Source: a bacterium (GTDB lineage Bacteria > Desulfobacterota > Binatia > HRBIN30 > CADEER01). From it: a stretch of 64,000 nucleotides of DNA. This document shows positions 32,919 to 41,171 of this stretch, piece by piece. The notes beneath the pieces were generated by a model that was not told where the DNA came from, did no database searches, and worked only from the letters and a program-made list of their open reading frames with translations. Where the stretch lies: the NCBI GenBank assembly GCA_030430165.1, contig JAUIGL010000004.1:1-64000 (forward strand). The letters are read 5' to 3'. A program made the translations under genes and the position numbers. The number at the start of each line of letters is the position of its first letter. Within the stretch, counting starts at the first letter, position 1.

Positions 32919-33916
32919 CCGCGCTGGTCGCGGCGTTTCACTTTCTGCGTCCCTGGTGGTTGCTGGCGCTGCCGGTTCTGCTCTTGGTCTGGTGGTCGAC
33001 GCGCCAGCGGGCCGCGAATGGGAGCGCGGGGATCGCCGCGGCAGTGGCGCCGCATCTGCGCGCCGCGCTGACCGTCGAACGAGAGAAACGGCGGCGGTTT
33101 CAGCCGATCGATCTGCTGGCGACTGGCCTCGCCTGCCTCGCCGTTGCTGCCGCCGGACCGACCTGGAACCAACTGCCGAGTCCGTGGCTCAGCGAAACCG
33201 CGCCGCTGGTGGTGGCGTTGGAGGTCTCGCGTTCGATGCTCAGCAACGACGTGCAGCCGACCCGACTCGACCGCGCCCGCTTCGCGATCCAGGACTTGAT
33301 CGAGCGCCGCGGCGGCGCGCGCACGGCGTTGATCGCCTACGCAAAGTCGGCGCACATCGTGTTGCCGCCGACGCGCGACAGCGAGGTGTTCAAGCTGTTT
33401 CTCGAAGGGCTCACCCCGGACGTCATGCCGGACGACGGAGAGAACGCGAGCGCGGCGGTCGAAGCAGCGCGCCGCCTGCTCGGTGACGAGCCGCGCGGCT
33501 CGACGCTGTTGCTGGTCGGCGACGGCTTCGACCCGATCGACCTGCCGGCGATGGCGGAGCTCGCCGACGCGGAGTCGGCGCCGGCGGTGGTCGCGTTGAT
33601 CTTCGGTAGCGAAAGCGGCGGGGTCGCGCTGATGCCCGACGGCTCGGCGGCTACCGATGGCGCGGGGAAGCGCGTCGACACCCGCGTCGATAGCGCGGTG
33701 CTCGACCAGTTCGCCGATCAGGTCGGACCGGTGGTGCGCGCCACTGCCGACGATAGCGACGTGCGCCGTCTGCTCTGGCGGATCGACTCCCGGGTGGAAG
33801 AGGCGGCGGCCGACGACCCGGACGTGCGCTGGCGCGACCAGGGGTGGTGGTTCGTATGGCCGGCGGCGTTGATCGCGGCGGCGTGGTTTCGCCGCGGCTG
33901 GACGATGCAATGGTGA
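32915..33916 (+). CDS. VWA-domain membrane protein (BatB-like) with altered MIDAS
   Basis: ATG 32915 overlaps the previous stop (ATGA); 333 residues. The membrane-VWA-membrane layout is the same as the preceding protein. The MIDAS reads VALEVSRSMLSND, with Glu replacing the first Asp of DxSxS, so metal binding may be weaker or altered. LLLVGDGFDPIDL supplies the distal acidic strand. This probably forms a heteromer with the BatA-like partner. Confidence 0.88.
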   Translation: MTALVAAFHFLRPWWLLALPVLLLVWWSTRQRAANGSAGIAAAVAPHLRAALTVEREKRRRFQPIDLLATGLACLAVAAAGPTWNQLPSPWLSETAPLVVALEVSRSMLSNDVQPTRLDRARFAIQDLIERRGGARTALIAYAKSAHIVLPPTRDSEVFKLFLEGLTPDVMPDDGENASAAVEAARRLLGDEPRGSTLLLVGDGFDPIDLPAMAELADAESAPAVVALIFGSESGGVALMPDGSAATDGAGKRVDTRVDSAVLDQFADQVGPVVRATADDSDVRRLLWRIDSRVEEAAADDPDVRWRDQGWWFVWPAALIAAAWFRRGWTMQW

Positions 33917-34566
33917 GCGTCGTCCGCAGCCTGCGCGACCTCGGGATGTGGCGCCAATTGTTGCTGCTGGCGGCGGCGACGTCGCTGGCTCTGTCGGCGT
34001 GCTGGTACCGGGTCGGTGACTTCGCATCGCTGTGGCTGACGCCCGACCAGCGCGGACGTTTGGCGATGCGCCAGCTTCAGTTCGCCGAGGCGGCGCAGCT
34101 CTTCGACGATCCGGCGTGGTCGGCGATGGCCTCGTACGAGGCCGGAGACTACACCGCCGCGGCCGCCAGCTTCGCTCGCGTCGGTAGCGCGGTGGGTTCC
34201 TTCAACCGTGGCGACGCACTCATCAAGGCGCGCGACTACGAGCCGGCGATCGCAGCTTTCGACAACGCTCTCGCCGAGGACCCCGGTTTTGAAGATGCTG
34301 AAAAGAATCGGGACCTTGTGCGCTATATCCTCGAATACTTGGAGGACCTACGGGTCTCTTCGGAGACCGGCGACCAGCCGGACCTGACCGCCGACGATTT
34401 CAAGTTCGACAATCGCCGCAACCGCGGCCTCGAGGTGGCGATCAAGAATGTCGCGCGGCTCGAGGCACGCTCGGCCGACCAGTGGATGCGCACCGTCGAC
34501 ACGCGGATGAGCGAGTATCTGCGAACGCGCTTCCGCATCGAGTCGGCGCAGCGGGGTGAGCAGTGA
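33910..34566 (+). CDS. TPR protein of the Bat operon (BatC-like)
   Basis: From ATG 33910, overlapping the previous gene by seven bases, the protein has 218 residues. An N-terminal hydrophobic segment ends in LALSACWYRVG. A TPR-type region follows (ASYEAGDYTAAAASFARVG; FNRGDALIKARDYEPAIAAF) and a charged tail. In Bat operons a TPR protein of this kind links the VWA proteins. Confidence 0.82.
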   Translation: MVSVVRSLRDLGMWRQLLLLAAATSLALSACWYRVGDFASLWLTPDQRGRLAMRQLQFAEAAQLFDDPAWSAMASYEAGDYTAAAASFARVGSAVGSFNRGDALIKARDYEPAIAAFDNALAEDPGFEDAEKNRDLVRYILEYLEDLRVSSETGDQPDLTADDFKFDNRRNRGLEVAIKNVARLEARSADQWMRTVDTRMSEYLRTRFRIESAQRGEQ

Positions 34567-35810
34567 TGCGCTGGGCGGTCGCGACCCTGTTCGCCCTCAC
34601 GCTGTGCGCTGCCGCCGCGGCGGCGGTCGAGGCGCCGCTGGTTCGCGCCGAGCTCGAGCCCGAGAAAGTGATGGTCGGTGAAACGGCGAAGCTGCGGGTT
34701 ACGGTTCTCGTGCCGACCTTCTTCAAGGGCCCGCCTGTCTATCCGAGCTTCGAGATCGCCGACGCGATGACTCGCTTGCCGCCGGACAGCTCGTACCCGA
34801 CGACCGAAGACATCGACGGGGAGGCCTGGTCGGGCATCGTCCGCGACTACGAGATCGTTCCACTGGTCGCAGGTCGCTTCGCACTCGATCCGGGCACCGT
34901 CGTCGTCCGCTTTGCCGATCCCGACGGTGGCGAGACGCGCGACGCCGAGCGACCGGTGCCGCGCTTTGCCCTGCGCGCGGTCGTGCCAACGGGGGCCGAG
35001 TCCCTGGAGCCATACGTCGGTGGCAGCTCGCTGCAGCTCGAGCGTACGCTCGAGGGGGAGGCCGACGGCCTCGAAGTCGGCGATGCGCTCGTCGTGCGGG
35101 TGCGGGCGCGGCTGCGTGGAATGGCTTCGGTGTTTCTGCCGCCGCTGGTCGGCGAGCCTTCCGAGGCAGGCCTGCGGGCGTACGCAAAACAGCCCGTGTT
35201 CAGTGACGACGACGGCGAGGCGGTGCGCGAAGAGAGCGTGACCTACGTGTTCGAGTCGGCCGGCAGGCACATCGTCCCTGGCGTGCGTCTCGACTGGTGG
35301 AACACCGCGAGCAAGCAAGTCGAGGTGGCCGAGCTGCAGCCGATGGAAGTCGCGGTAGCGCGCGGGTCGCAGGCGACCGCCGGCACGCTCGGCTGGCGTT
35401 GGTTGCTGCTTGCCGTCGCCGCGCTCGCGGCGGGTTACGCTTTGGTGCGGAGAGGACGCCCGATACTGGCTGCGCTGCGCACCCGGTGGCTCGAGTCCGA
35501 GTTGCGCGCCTATCGCCGACTTCGCGCCGCGCTTCGCCGGCGCAAGCCGGTGGCGAGCTACCGTTCTCTGATGGCATGGTTGGCGGTCTGCGCGCCGGGG
35601 TACGATACGACCGACCTGGTCGAAGAGCTCGGCGACGCCGAGCTTGCGGCGATGCTCGAACGACTCAAAGGCGCGCTCTACGGTGCTGGCCAGGCGGAAG
35701 TCGACTACGCCGTGCTGCGGGCGAGGTTGGCGCTGGCGCGGCGTCGGCTGCGTCGTCGCCGTTCGCCGCATGCGGCGCCGGATCTGCCGGCGCTGAATCC
35801 TCCGGCGTGA
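34566..35810 (+). CDS. BatD-like periplasmic/membrane protein
   Basis: The 414-residue protein (ATG 34566; a GTG lies at 34563) has a signal peptide, beta-rich domains beginning VRAELEPEKVMVGETAKLRV, as in BatD, a membrane helix (WLLLAVAALAAGYALV, about 280-295) and an arginine-rich cytoplasmic tail. It closes the MoxR-VWA operon. Its TGA (35808-35810) directly abuts the stop of the convergent pilX-like gene (TGATCA). Confidence 0.85.
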   Translation: MRWAVATLFALTLCAAAAAAVEAPLVRAELEPEKVMVGETAKLRVTVLVPTFFKGPPVYPSFEIADAMTRLPPDSSYPTTEDIDGEAWSGIVRDYEIVPLVAGRFALDPGTVVVRFADPDGGETRDAERPVPRFALRAVVPTGAESLEPYVGGSSLQLERTLEGEADGLEVGDALVVRVRARLRGMASVFLPPLVGEPSEAGLRAYAKQPVFSDDDGEAVREESVTYVFESAGRHIVPGVRLDWWNTASKQVEVAELQPMEVAVARGSQATAGTLGWRWLLLAVAALAAGYALVRRGRPILAALRTRWLESELRAYRRLRAALRRRKPVASYRSLMAWLAVCAPGYDTTDLVEELGDAELAAMLERLKGALYGAGQAEVDYAVLRARLALARRRLRRRRSPHAAPDLPALNPPA

Positions 35811-37160
35811 TCAGCTCGGCGGGTGGTTGCGCAGCTCGCGCCAGCCGGTGCGGTAGATCTCCGGGGCGTCGAGCGCTTCGTCGTAGTGAAACCGCGCCGA
35901 CAGACCGGCGGTCGGCGGAACTCCGGAGACCAGCTGGCCAAAGAAGTCGGTGGGGGCGCCGGCGAAGGCGATCTGCGCGTTGGGTGCATCGACCGCGGCG
36001 ACGAGCCGTCCGCCGGCTCCGCCCAGGGTGAGCCCGGGGCCGGCCGGTGCGATCGGCGGCGGTTGATTGACGCTCGACGAGATGCGCAGGTCGGCGGCGC
36101 GTCCGCTGGTGTTGACCAGACCGAGGATCGTGCTCGGTTGGGTCAGCCTGATATGAACGCTGCCGTTGGCGCGCAGACTGCTGTTGCCGTTCATCTGAAT
36201 CGAGGAAAAGCAGTACTCGGTCGGCTCTCCGCTGGGGCCTCCTGCGAGCTCGATGACCTCGTTTGGCGACACGTTGGCGAGAGTACCCGTGGCCGGGTCG
36301 TAGGCGCCGCCGCTGATCGGTTGGGCGGTGGGGTAGGGCGGTCCGCACGGCAGCACCGGAACGAAGCGGGTGGCGACGGCGAACTGGTCGACGTCGCCGG
36401 CGACGTTGGCGGGCGGCGACACGGTCTGTACCGCACCGGTAGCGGTGACGTCGCCGGCGACGTCGACCGGCAGGCCGGGGGCGCCGCTCAGGGTGACGTC
36501 GCCGTTGCTCAGCATGTGCCCGTTGGCGCCCGCACTGGCGGCATCGTAGGGGGCAGCGCGGGAGTCGTAGCTGTCGCTGCTGAATCCGGGGAGGAGGGCG
36601 ATCTCGCCGGGAACTGTCGGGAAGTCCTGGCTGCTGCAGACGACGCAGGGGTAGACCGGCGCGCGGCGGATGCGCGCCTCGACGATCCGCTCGGCGCGTC
36701 CGACCGAACCGCGCGAGATCAAGCGCACGGTGTCGTCGGCATCGGTCGTCGGGTCGTCGGTGCCGGTGGTCTCGTCGTCGTTGTCGGCCATGCGCACGCA
36801 GTAGCCATCGTCACCGCTCTGCCCGCTGAGCTTGGCGCAGCGGTAGAAGTTGCCGTCGGCGAGCATGGTCATGGTGCCGAGCGCGGCCAGCGCGCCGCCG
36901 GTGCCGCCGCTGGTCAGCTCGTCGTCGAAGCCGTTGGAAGCGCCGTTGCGGCCGGCGGACTCGAGACGCAGGGCGGCGAGTGCATGCTCGATGCCGGCGT
37001 CCGCGGCCTCGAGCGCCTGTCTCCCGTGGAGATCGTTGCCGGCGATCTGGAGCTCGATACGAGCGGTGTTGGCGGCCACCGCGCCGAGCGAGAGGAGAAG
37101 CGCCATCAACATCAACACGACGATCAAGGCGAATCCGGTTTCGTCGCGGTGCCAGGGCAT
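35811..37160 (-). CDS. PilX-like type IV pilus minor component
   Basis: From ATG 37160 the protein has 449 residues. The N-terminus GFALIVVLMLMALLLSLGAV with the following RIELQIAGNDLHGRQALEAA is the PilX pattern, where the membrane helix lacks the usual Glu5. A long, Cys-containing, glycine- and valine-rich domain of unknown fold follows, much longer than typical PilX (about 170-200). It may be a pilus-tip adhesin. Frame upstream of 37160 is translation of an intergenic repeat. It is last in the fimT-pilV-pilW-pilX operon. Confidence 0.78.
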   Translation of the reverse strand: MPWHRDETGFALIVVLMLMALLLSLGAVAANTARIELQIAGNDLHGRQALEAADAGIEHALAALRLESAGRNGASNGFDDELTSGGTGGALAALGTMTMLADGNFYRCAKLSGQSGDDGYCVRMADNDDETTGTDDPTTDADDTVRLISRGSVGRAERIVEARIRRAPVYPCVVCSSQDFPTVPGEIALLPGFSSDSYDSRAAPYDAASAGANGHMLSNGDVTLSGAPGLPVDVAGDVTATGAVQTVSPPANVAGDVDQFAVATRFVPVLPCGPPYPTAQPISGGAYDPATGTLANVSPNEVIELAGGPSGEPTEYCFSSIQMNGNSSLRANGSVHIRLTQPSTILGLVNTSGRAADLRISSSVNQPPPIAPAGPGLTLGGAGGRLVAAVDAPNAQIAFAGAPTDFFGQLVSGVPPTAGLSARFHYDEALDAPEIYRTGWRELRNHPPS

Positions 37161-37204
37161 CTGGGATGGGTCTCCGATGGAGCGGTCGGGCGTGCGAGCC
37201 TCAA

Positions 37205-37362
37205 AGAAGAGACAGATGACACGGATGAACACGGATAATCACTATGGCGCTAGGAGTGGTGCGGTATCGGCATCCGACAACTCAAAGCGATGATTCCGGG
37301 AACGCCTCTTGGGCTCTTTTCCTGTCCGTGTTCACCCGTGTTGACTCGTGTTCATATTTTTT
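37205..37362. repeat. CACGGATGAACACGGAT repeat between pilW and pilX
   Basis: ATGACACGGATGAACACGG (37214-37232) faces CCGTGTTCACCCGTGTTG and CTCGTGTTCAT (37327-37356), about 90 bp apart. It lies within the minor pilin operon and adds about 200 bp between two genes that normally lie close together. Confidence 0.6.
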
Positions 37363-37370
37363 GTTCGAGG

Positions 37371-38201
37371 CTAGTTGCGGATGCGGATGTCGCTGACCAG
37401 GGTGCGGGTCGGCAGGCTTCCTTCGCCGGCGAAGCTCGCCTGACGGGCGCGCAGCGACAGGCGGTAGCGACGGCCCGGCTCGACCGTGATCAAGCGCAGA
37501 TGCTCGATGCCCTCGGCGACTCGTTCGCGTTCGCCGCGGTGGCGGTCGATCGAGAGATTGGCCGGTAGCTCGCTCGGGTCGACTTCGAAGGTGGTGACGT
37601 CGACTCGGGTGATCGGTGTTCCCGCGAGGAAGGCGCGGTCGAGTCCCTGATCGCCTGGAGTCGACGGATCGGTGTCGATGGTCAGGCTCGGCGGATTGAC
37701 CGAGCGAACGATTGCGTGCTGGCCCTCGCCGAGGACCAGCAGACTCTTGTCGCTGGTGTTGAAGAGGTCGGAGACAGCGAACCCGGCGAAGTCGCTGGCG
37801 ACGGCGATGCTGGTTGCGCCGGCGGCGGCGAATGCGGTCAGTCGGGCGACCGGTTGCGGGCTGCAGGCGGCGATCGACACCCGATCGCCGTGGGCGCCGG
37901 CCGTGGTCACGGCGATCGGCTGCTGGTCGAAGTCGGCTGTCCAGTTGATCCAGAGGTCGAGGTTGTCGCGGGGAACGGCGCAACCGGCGGTGCGCACGCT
38001 GTCGCCGACGATGGTCATCGCGGCGCGCAGATTGTCCTCCATGCTGACCGCCTGGTCCTGCTGCAGCTGGATTCGGTTCTGGGTCGAGAAGAAGCCGATC
38101 GCGCCGGCGGCGAGGATCATCGTCGGCACCAGCACGGCCAGCATTTCGAACAAGGTCGTGCCGCGCTCGGTGAGAATTCGCGGGGTTCCCTGCCGGTCCA
38201 T
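37371..38201 (-). CDS. PilW-like minor pilin
   Basis: The 276-residue protein has a class III-type leader: RGTTLFEMLAVLVPTM, cleaved after Gly with Glu at +5. This is unusual in having TTLFE instead of FTLVE. An N-terminal helix (ILAAGAIGFFSTQNRIQ) is followed by a SMEDNLRAAMTIVGDSVRTA stretch typical of PilW. Predicted to be part of the minor-pilin complex that primes type IV pilus assembly. Confidence 0.82.
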   Translation of the reverse strand: MDRQGTPRILTERGTTLFEMLAVLVPTMILAAGAIGFFSTQNRIQLQQDQAVSMEDNLRAAMTIVGDSVRTAGCAVPRDNLDLWINWTADFDQQPIAVTTAGAHGDRVSIAACSPQPVARLTAFAAAGATSIAVASDFAGFAVSDLFNTSDKSLLVLGEGQHAIVRSVNPPSLTIDTDPSTPGDQGLDRAFLAGTPITRVDVTTFEVDPSELPANLSIDRHRGERERVAEGIEHLRLITVEPGRRYRLSLRARQASFAGEGSLPTRTLVSDIRIRN

Positions 38202-38211
38202 CGCAGCTCGT

Positions 38212-38589
38212 TCAGCGGGTGACGATGGTCCGCATGGTTACGGCATCACTCGCCGCGCCACCCCAGGAAACGGTGACGGCGAGCTCCTTGGCGCCGGCGA
38301 TCGGGCAGTCGCTGCACACCGACCAGCTGCGGGCAAAGGGAACGCCGGTAAAGATGATGTCATCGGTTCCTTCGGCGAGCTGATCGAATCCGGCCGCGCG
38401 CAGCTCCTCGAGCTTGTCCTGGGCGGCGACCGCCGCGGAGGTCAGGCGGCTGGCATCGGCGTTGCCGTGGATGGTGCCGAGAGTCAGCGAGGTCAGGCCG
38501 AGCAGGCCGACGGCGAGCAGGGTCATCGTCTGCAGGACCTCGAGCACGGTCATGCCGCGCTGGTCGGCGGGACGCAGGGCGACACTCAT
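38212..38589 (-). CDS. PilV-like minor pilin
   Basis: From ATG 38589 the protein has 125 residues: leader ADQRG, then MTVLEVLQTMTLLAVGLLGL (Glu5 present) and AQDKLEELRAAGFDQL, as in PilV. The C-terminal part has one cysteine pair (CSDC). Its start overlaps the fimT-like stop by four bases (ATGA). Confidence 0.85.
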   Translation of the reverse strand: MSVALRPADQRGMTVLEVLQTMTLLAVGLLGLTSLTLGTIHGNADASRLTSAAVAAQDKLEELRAAGFDQLAEGTDDIIFTGVPFARSWSVCSDCPIAGAKELAVTVSWGGAASDAVTMRTIVTR

Positions 38590-39062
38590 CTGATTCGGAT
38601 GCTCCCGCCCGAGCTGACTTCGACGTAGCGCACGCCGCCCCGGTTGTCTGTGATCGAGATCGAGCCGCTGCCGAGGGCGGTGCCGTTGGCGAGAAAGGTG
38701 ACGACGTCGCTGCTCGCCAGCTGGACGCCGAGGCCGGTTTGGTCGAGGTACCTGGAAGTGACTTCGCCGTCGTCCTCGAGGTAGTCGCCGTCGACGTCGT
38801 TGTGGATCCGGTAGGCCGACGAACCCGAGACCGCGTAGAAGCGGTACGGGTTGTTCTGCATCACGGCGGCGAGACGAGAGCGTTGCAACTCGGCGAAGAC
38901 CTCGTGGGTGGCACTGCGCAGGTGGTAGCTGGCGAGCATCTCGCTCAGCACCGGGCTGCTGGCGAGCAGCAGAACGGCGATCAGCGACAGCCCGCCGACC
39001 AGCTCGGCGAGCGTGAATCCGCGCTGATCGTAGACCATCTGACTGGCTGTTTGCGGACTCAC
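38586..39062 (-). CDS. FimT/GspH-type minor pilin
   Basis: The start is GTG 39062, with AGGAG nine bases upstream; 158 residues. The leader QRG is followed by FTLAELVGGLSLIAVLLLAS (Glu5 present), then RSATHEVFAELQRSRLAAVM as in FimT/GspH. It is first in the operon fimT-pilV-pilW-pilX. The promoter is presumably in the 500-bp gap upstream but was not identified. Confidence 0.88.
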   Translation of the reverse strand: MSPQTASQMVYDQRGFTLAELVGGLSLIAVLLLASSPVLSEMLASYHLRSATHEVFAELQRSRLAAVMQNNPYRFYAVSGSSAYRIHNDVDGDYLEDDGEVTSRYLDQTGLGVQLASSDVVTFLANGTALGSGSISITDNRGGVRYVEVSSGGSIRIR

Positions 39063-39567
39063 CTGCGGGTTCTCCTTTCGAGCTCACTTGCGCAGCGGGG
39101 AACCCTGCGATGTCGCAACTACCGTGCCGCCGTTTCTCGTCACCTGTCGGGTGGTAAGTCCGGAGGCTGGGCAAGTTATCGGGTGTCAATCTTTGGACAG
39201 TGTGACGAGATCGTATGATTTGCCCCTGAAAGCGCATGGCGGAAGCCGGAGCAACCGCGCCGGCACCCGGCGTACGGTACGCGACAACCGGAAAAATTGG
39301 CGCGCTCGGTCGGGGAAATCGACAGCGGATTCGCGATCGTTCGCCATAGGGCTTGACGTGTACCTTGCTTTGGCGTTTCAAAGGACGTTCAAAACGAAAA
39401 TTGAAGCTGGCTGAGATTGCTTTTGCTCTGTGCTCCGCCGCCGGTGGGCGGCGTAGGTGAGGATGGGCGGCGCGGGTCGACCGCGACGGTTGGGAGTGAT
39501 GCAGACCGCGATGGCGACCGGTGATCCGCAGTCGGTGGGACCCAAACCTACGCAGGAGGATGACAGC
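39063..39567. other. 505-bp divergent intergenic region
   Basis: This region lies between the fimT-like gene (minus) and the coiled-coil gene (plus) and should hold both promoters. TTGACA occurs on the minus strand near 39187-39192, and TTGACG on the plus strand near 39353-39358, but neither has a good -10 partner. Base composition is lower in GC around 39340-39430. No gene, GEMM-type riboswitch or terminator was recognised. Confidence 0.4.
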
Positions 39568-40209
39568 ATGGACCGATCTCACTTGAAGGAAGTCGAGGGG
39601 TTGTCGAACGGAAGTTACTCGGACCCCGCGCGCATTCGCCCTGCCGCGCCGAACCGCAACGAGGGAATCGGTGCCGAGTCCTCGGTCGATCTCGACCGCA
39701 TCCGCGAGATTCTCTACGGCAACGAGCGGCGCGACACGGAGCGCCGCATGGCCGAGCTCGAAGAGCGAATCGAGGCGCACACGGTGCAGTCCGAGCTCGA
39801 GATCCAGCGCCGCATGGAGGCCTTCGAGGAGCAGATGAAGGGCGAGCTGCGCTCGCTGGCGAGCGAGATCAGCGCCGCCCAGCGCCAGGGCGCGGATACC
39901 GTCGAAGCGATCGCCCGCGACCTCAAGAGCTCGCTCGACCAGGTCGAGGAGCAGGTGCACGCGCTGGCCAACCGCGCCGACGCCGCCGAGCAGGACCTGC
40001 GCAATCAGCTGGGGCAGCAGGTGGCGACCCTGAGCGAGTCGATCCGGCAAAACTACGAGGAGCTCAACCGGCTTCTCGAGGCCAAGGTTCGCGAGCTGCG
40101 CGCGGAGAGCGTCGACTGGGCCGGGCTTTCTTCGACTCTGCGCGATCTTTCCAACCAAGTAGGCACGAGGCGGCCGGGCCGAGATGTCTCCGCAGCCCAT
40201 AAGGATTGA
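39568..40209 (+). CDS. Long coiled-coil protein of unknown function
   Basis: ATG 39568 has AGGAGG eight bases upstream; 213 residues. Residues about 50-205 form a continuous charged coiled coil (RRMAELEERIEAHTVQSELE, SLDQVEEQVHALANRADAAE). There is no signal or membrane helix. It overlaps the next gene by 26 bases. That gene encodes an OmpA-N-like protein, and related pairs in other bacteria carry similar coiled coils, suggesting a joint envelope or cytoskeletal role (inference). Confidence 0.75.
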   Translation: MDRSHLKEVEGLSNGSYSDPARIRPAAPNRNEGIGAESSVDLDRIREILYGNERRDTERRMAELEERIEAHTVQSELEIQRRMEAFEEQMKGELRSLASEISAAQRQGADTVEAIARDLKSSLDQVEEQVHALANRADAAEQDLRNQLGQQVATLSESIRQNYEELNRLLEAKVRELRAESVDWAGLSSTLRDLSNQVGTRRPGRDVSAAHKD

Positions 40210-41134
40210 GGGGCAGCCGCCGGATCCCGAATCGGAATACGCACCAACCGAAGCCGAGCTCGACCAGCTGCGCAGGCTGGTTCTCGGATACGACGACGAG
40301 AAGCTCGACGACCTCCAAGGTTGGCTCAACGATCCGGGGCACCGCGCCGCCGAGGTGAGCAAGGTGCTGCCGCGCGCAATTCGATTGCGCGCGGCGGACG
40401 ATCCGCAGCTCGGCGAGGCGCTTGCGCCCGCCGTGGAGGCGGCGTTCGCGGACCTGGTTCGTCGCAATCCCGACGCCGCGGCGCGGATGATCGCTCCGGT
40501 GATTGGTCCGGCGATCCGCGAAGCGATCGCCTGCGCCCTGCGGCGCCCGCTGCGCAGCCTGCGCCTGGCGGCGACGCTGCCCGGGCTGCGTTGGTGGTGG
40601 GAGGCTCGCCGCTCCGGCGAAACCTACTCCGCGGTCGCCGATCGCCACACCCTGATCTATCGCGTCGACCACCTGATCCTGTTCCACCGCGCCAGCGGCC
40701 AATGCCTGGTCGAAGTGTCGAACCCGGACGCTGCCGCAGTGGTCGGCGACGACCTGGTCGAGGAGATCGCGCGCATGCGCGATCTGATCCGCGGCGACGC
40801 CAGCGCCACGGTGCCGCGTTCGTCTCGCCCGACGTCCTACAGCATCGCCATCGAGCAGAGCCCGCGCCTGCTGCTCGCCGCGGTGGTGAGCGGCAATGCG
40901 CCCGAGTTGTTGCAGGACCGCATGCTCGGCGCGCTCGACGCGATCGAGGTCGAGCGACGGCTGGCGCTCAAGGCGTTCATCGGCGACACCTCGCCGTTCG
41001 AGCTGTGCCGGCCGATGCTCGAACGCTGCCTCGACGCGGAGTACCAGGACCCGCCGGCGCGCAACGCGGCTCGTTTCGGGCTCGCCGCGCTCGGCGCTGC
41101 CGCGGTCGCGGCTGCCTGGTGGGTTTTCGCCTGA
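40184..41134 (+). CDS. OmpA-family N-terminal-like protein lacking the OmpA domain
   Basis: The 316-residue protein has a conserved block LDDLQGWLNDPGHRAAEVSK, VLPRAIRLRA, APVIGPAIREAIACALR and SGETYSAVADRHTLIYRVDH, then LILFHRASGQCLVEV. This block is seen at the N-terminus of certain OmpA-family proteins from cyanobacteria and proteobacteria (my recollection). Here the protein ends in a single hydrophobic tail (LAALGAAAVAAAWWVFA) instead of the peptidoglycan-binding OmpA domain. It may be a tail-anchored relative. The upstream coiled-coil gene overlaps it. Confidence 0.7.
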   Translation: MSPQPIRIEGQPPDPESEYAPTEAELDQLRRLVLGYDDEKLDDLQGWLNDPGHRAAEVSKVLPRAIRLRAADDPQLGEALAPAVEAAFADLVRRNPDAAARMIAPVIGPAIREAIACALRRPLRSLRLAATLPGLRWWWEARRSGETYSAVADRHTLIYRVDHLILFHRASGQCLVEVSNPDAAAVVGDDLVEEIARMRDLIRGDASATVPRSSRPTSYSIAIEQSPRLLLAAVVSGNAPELLQDRMLGALDAIEVERRLALKAFIGDTSPFELCRPMLERCLDAEYQDPPARNAARFGLAALGAAAVAAAWWVFA

Positions 41135-41171
41135 GCTTGCCAGCCGGCGCCGGGCGTGATTCGGAACGGCC

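Noticed and set aside
39063-39250. c-di-GMP riboswitch upstream of the minor pilin operon
   Set aside because: The leader lacks the conserved GEMM helices and tetraloop receptor; only GCCTCCGG-like words match.
39353-39385. Sigma-70 promoter (TTGACG) for the coiled-coil gene
   Set aside because: The hexamer 17 bases downstream (TTTCAA) is a poor -10 and no other support was found.
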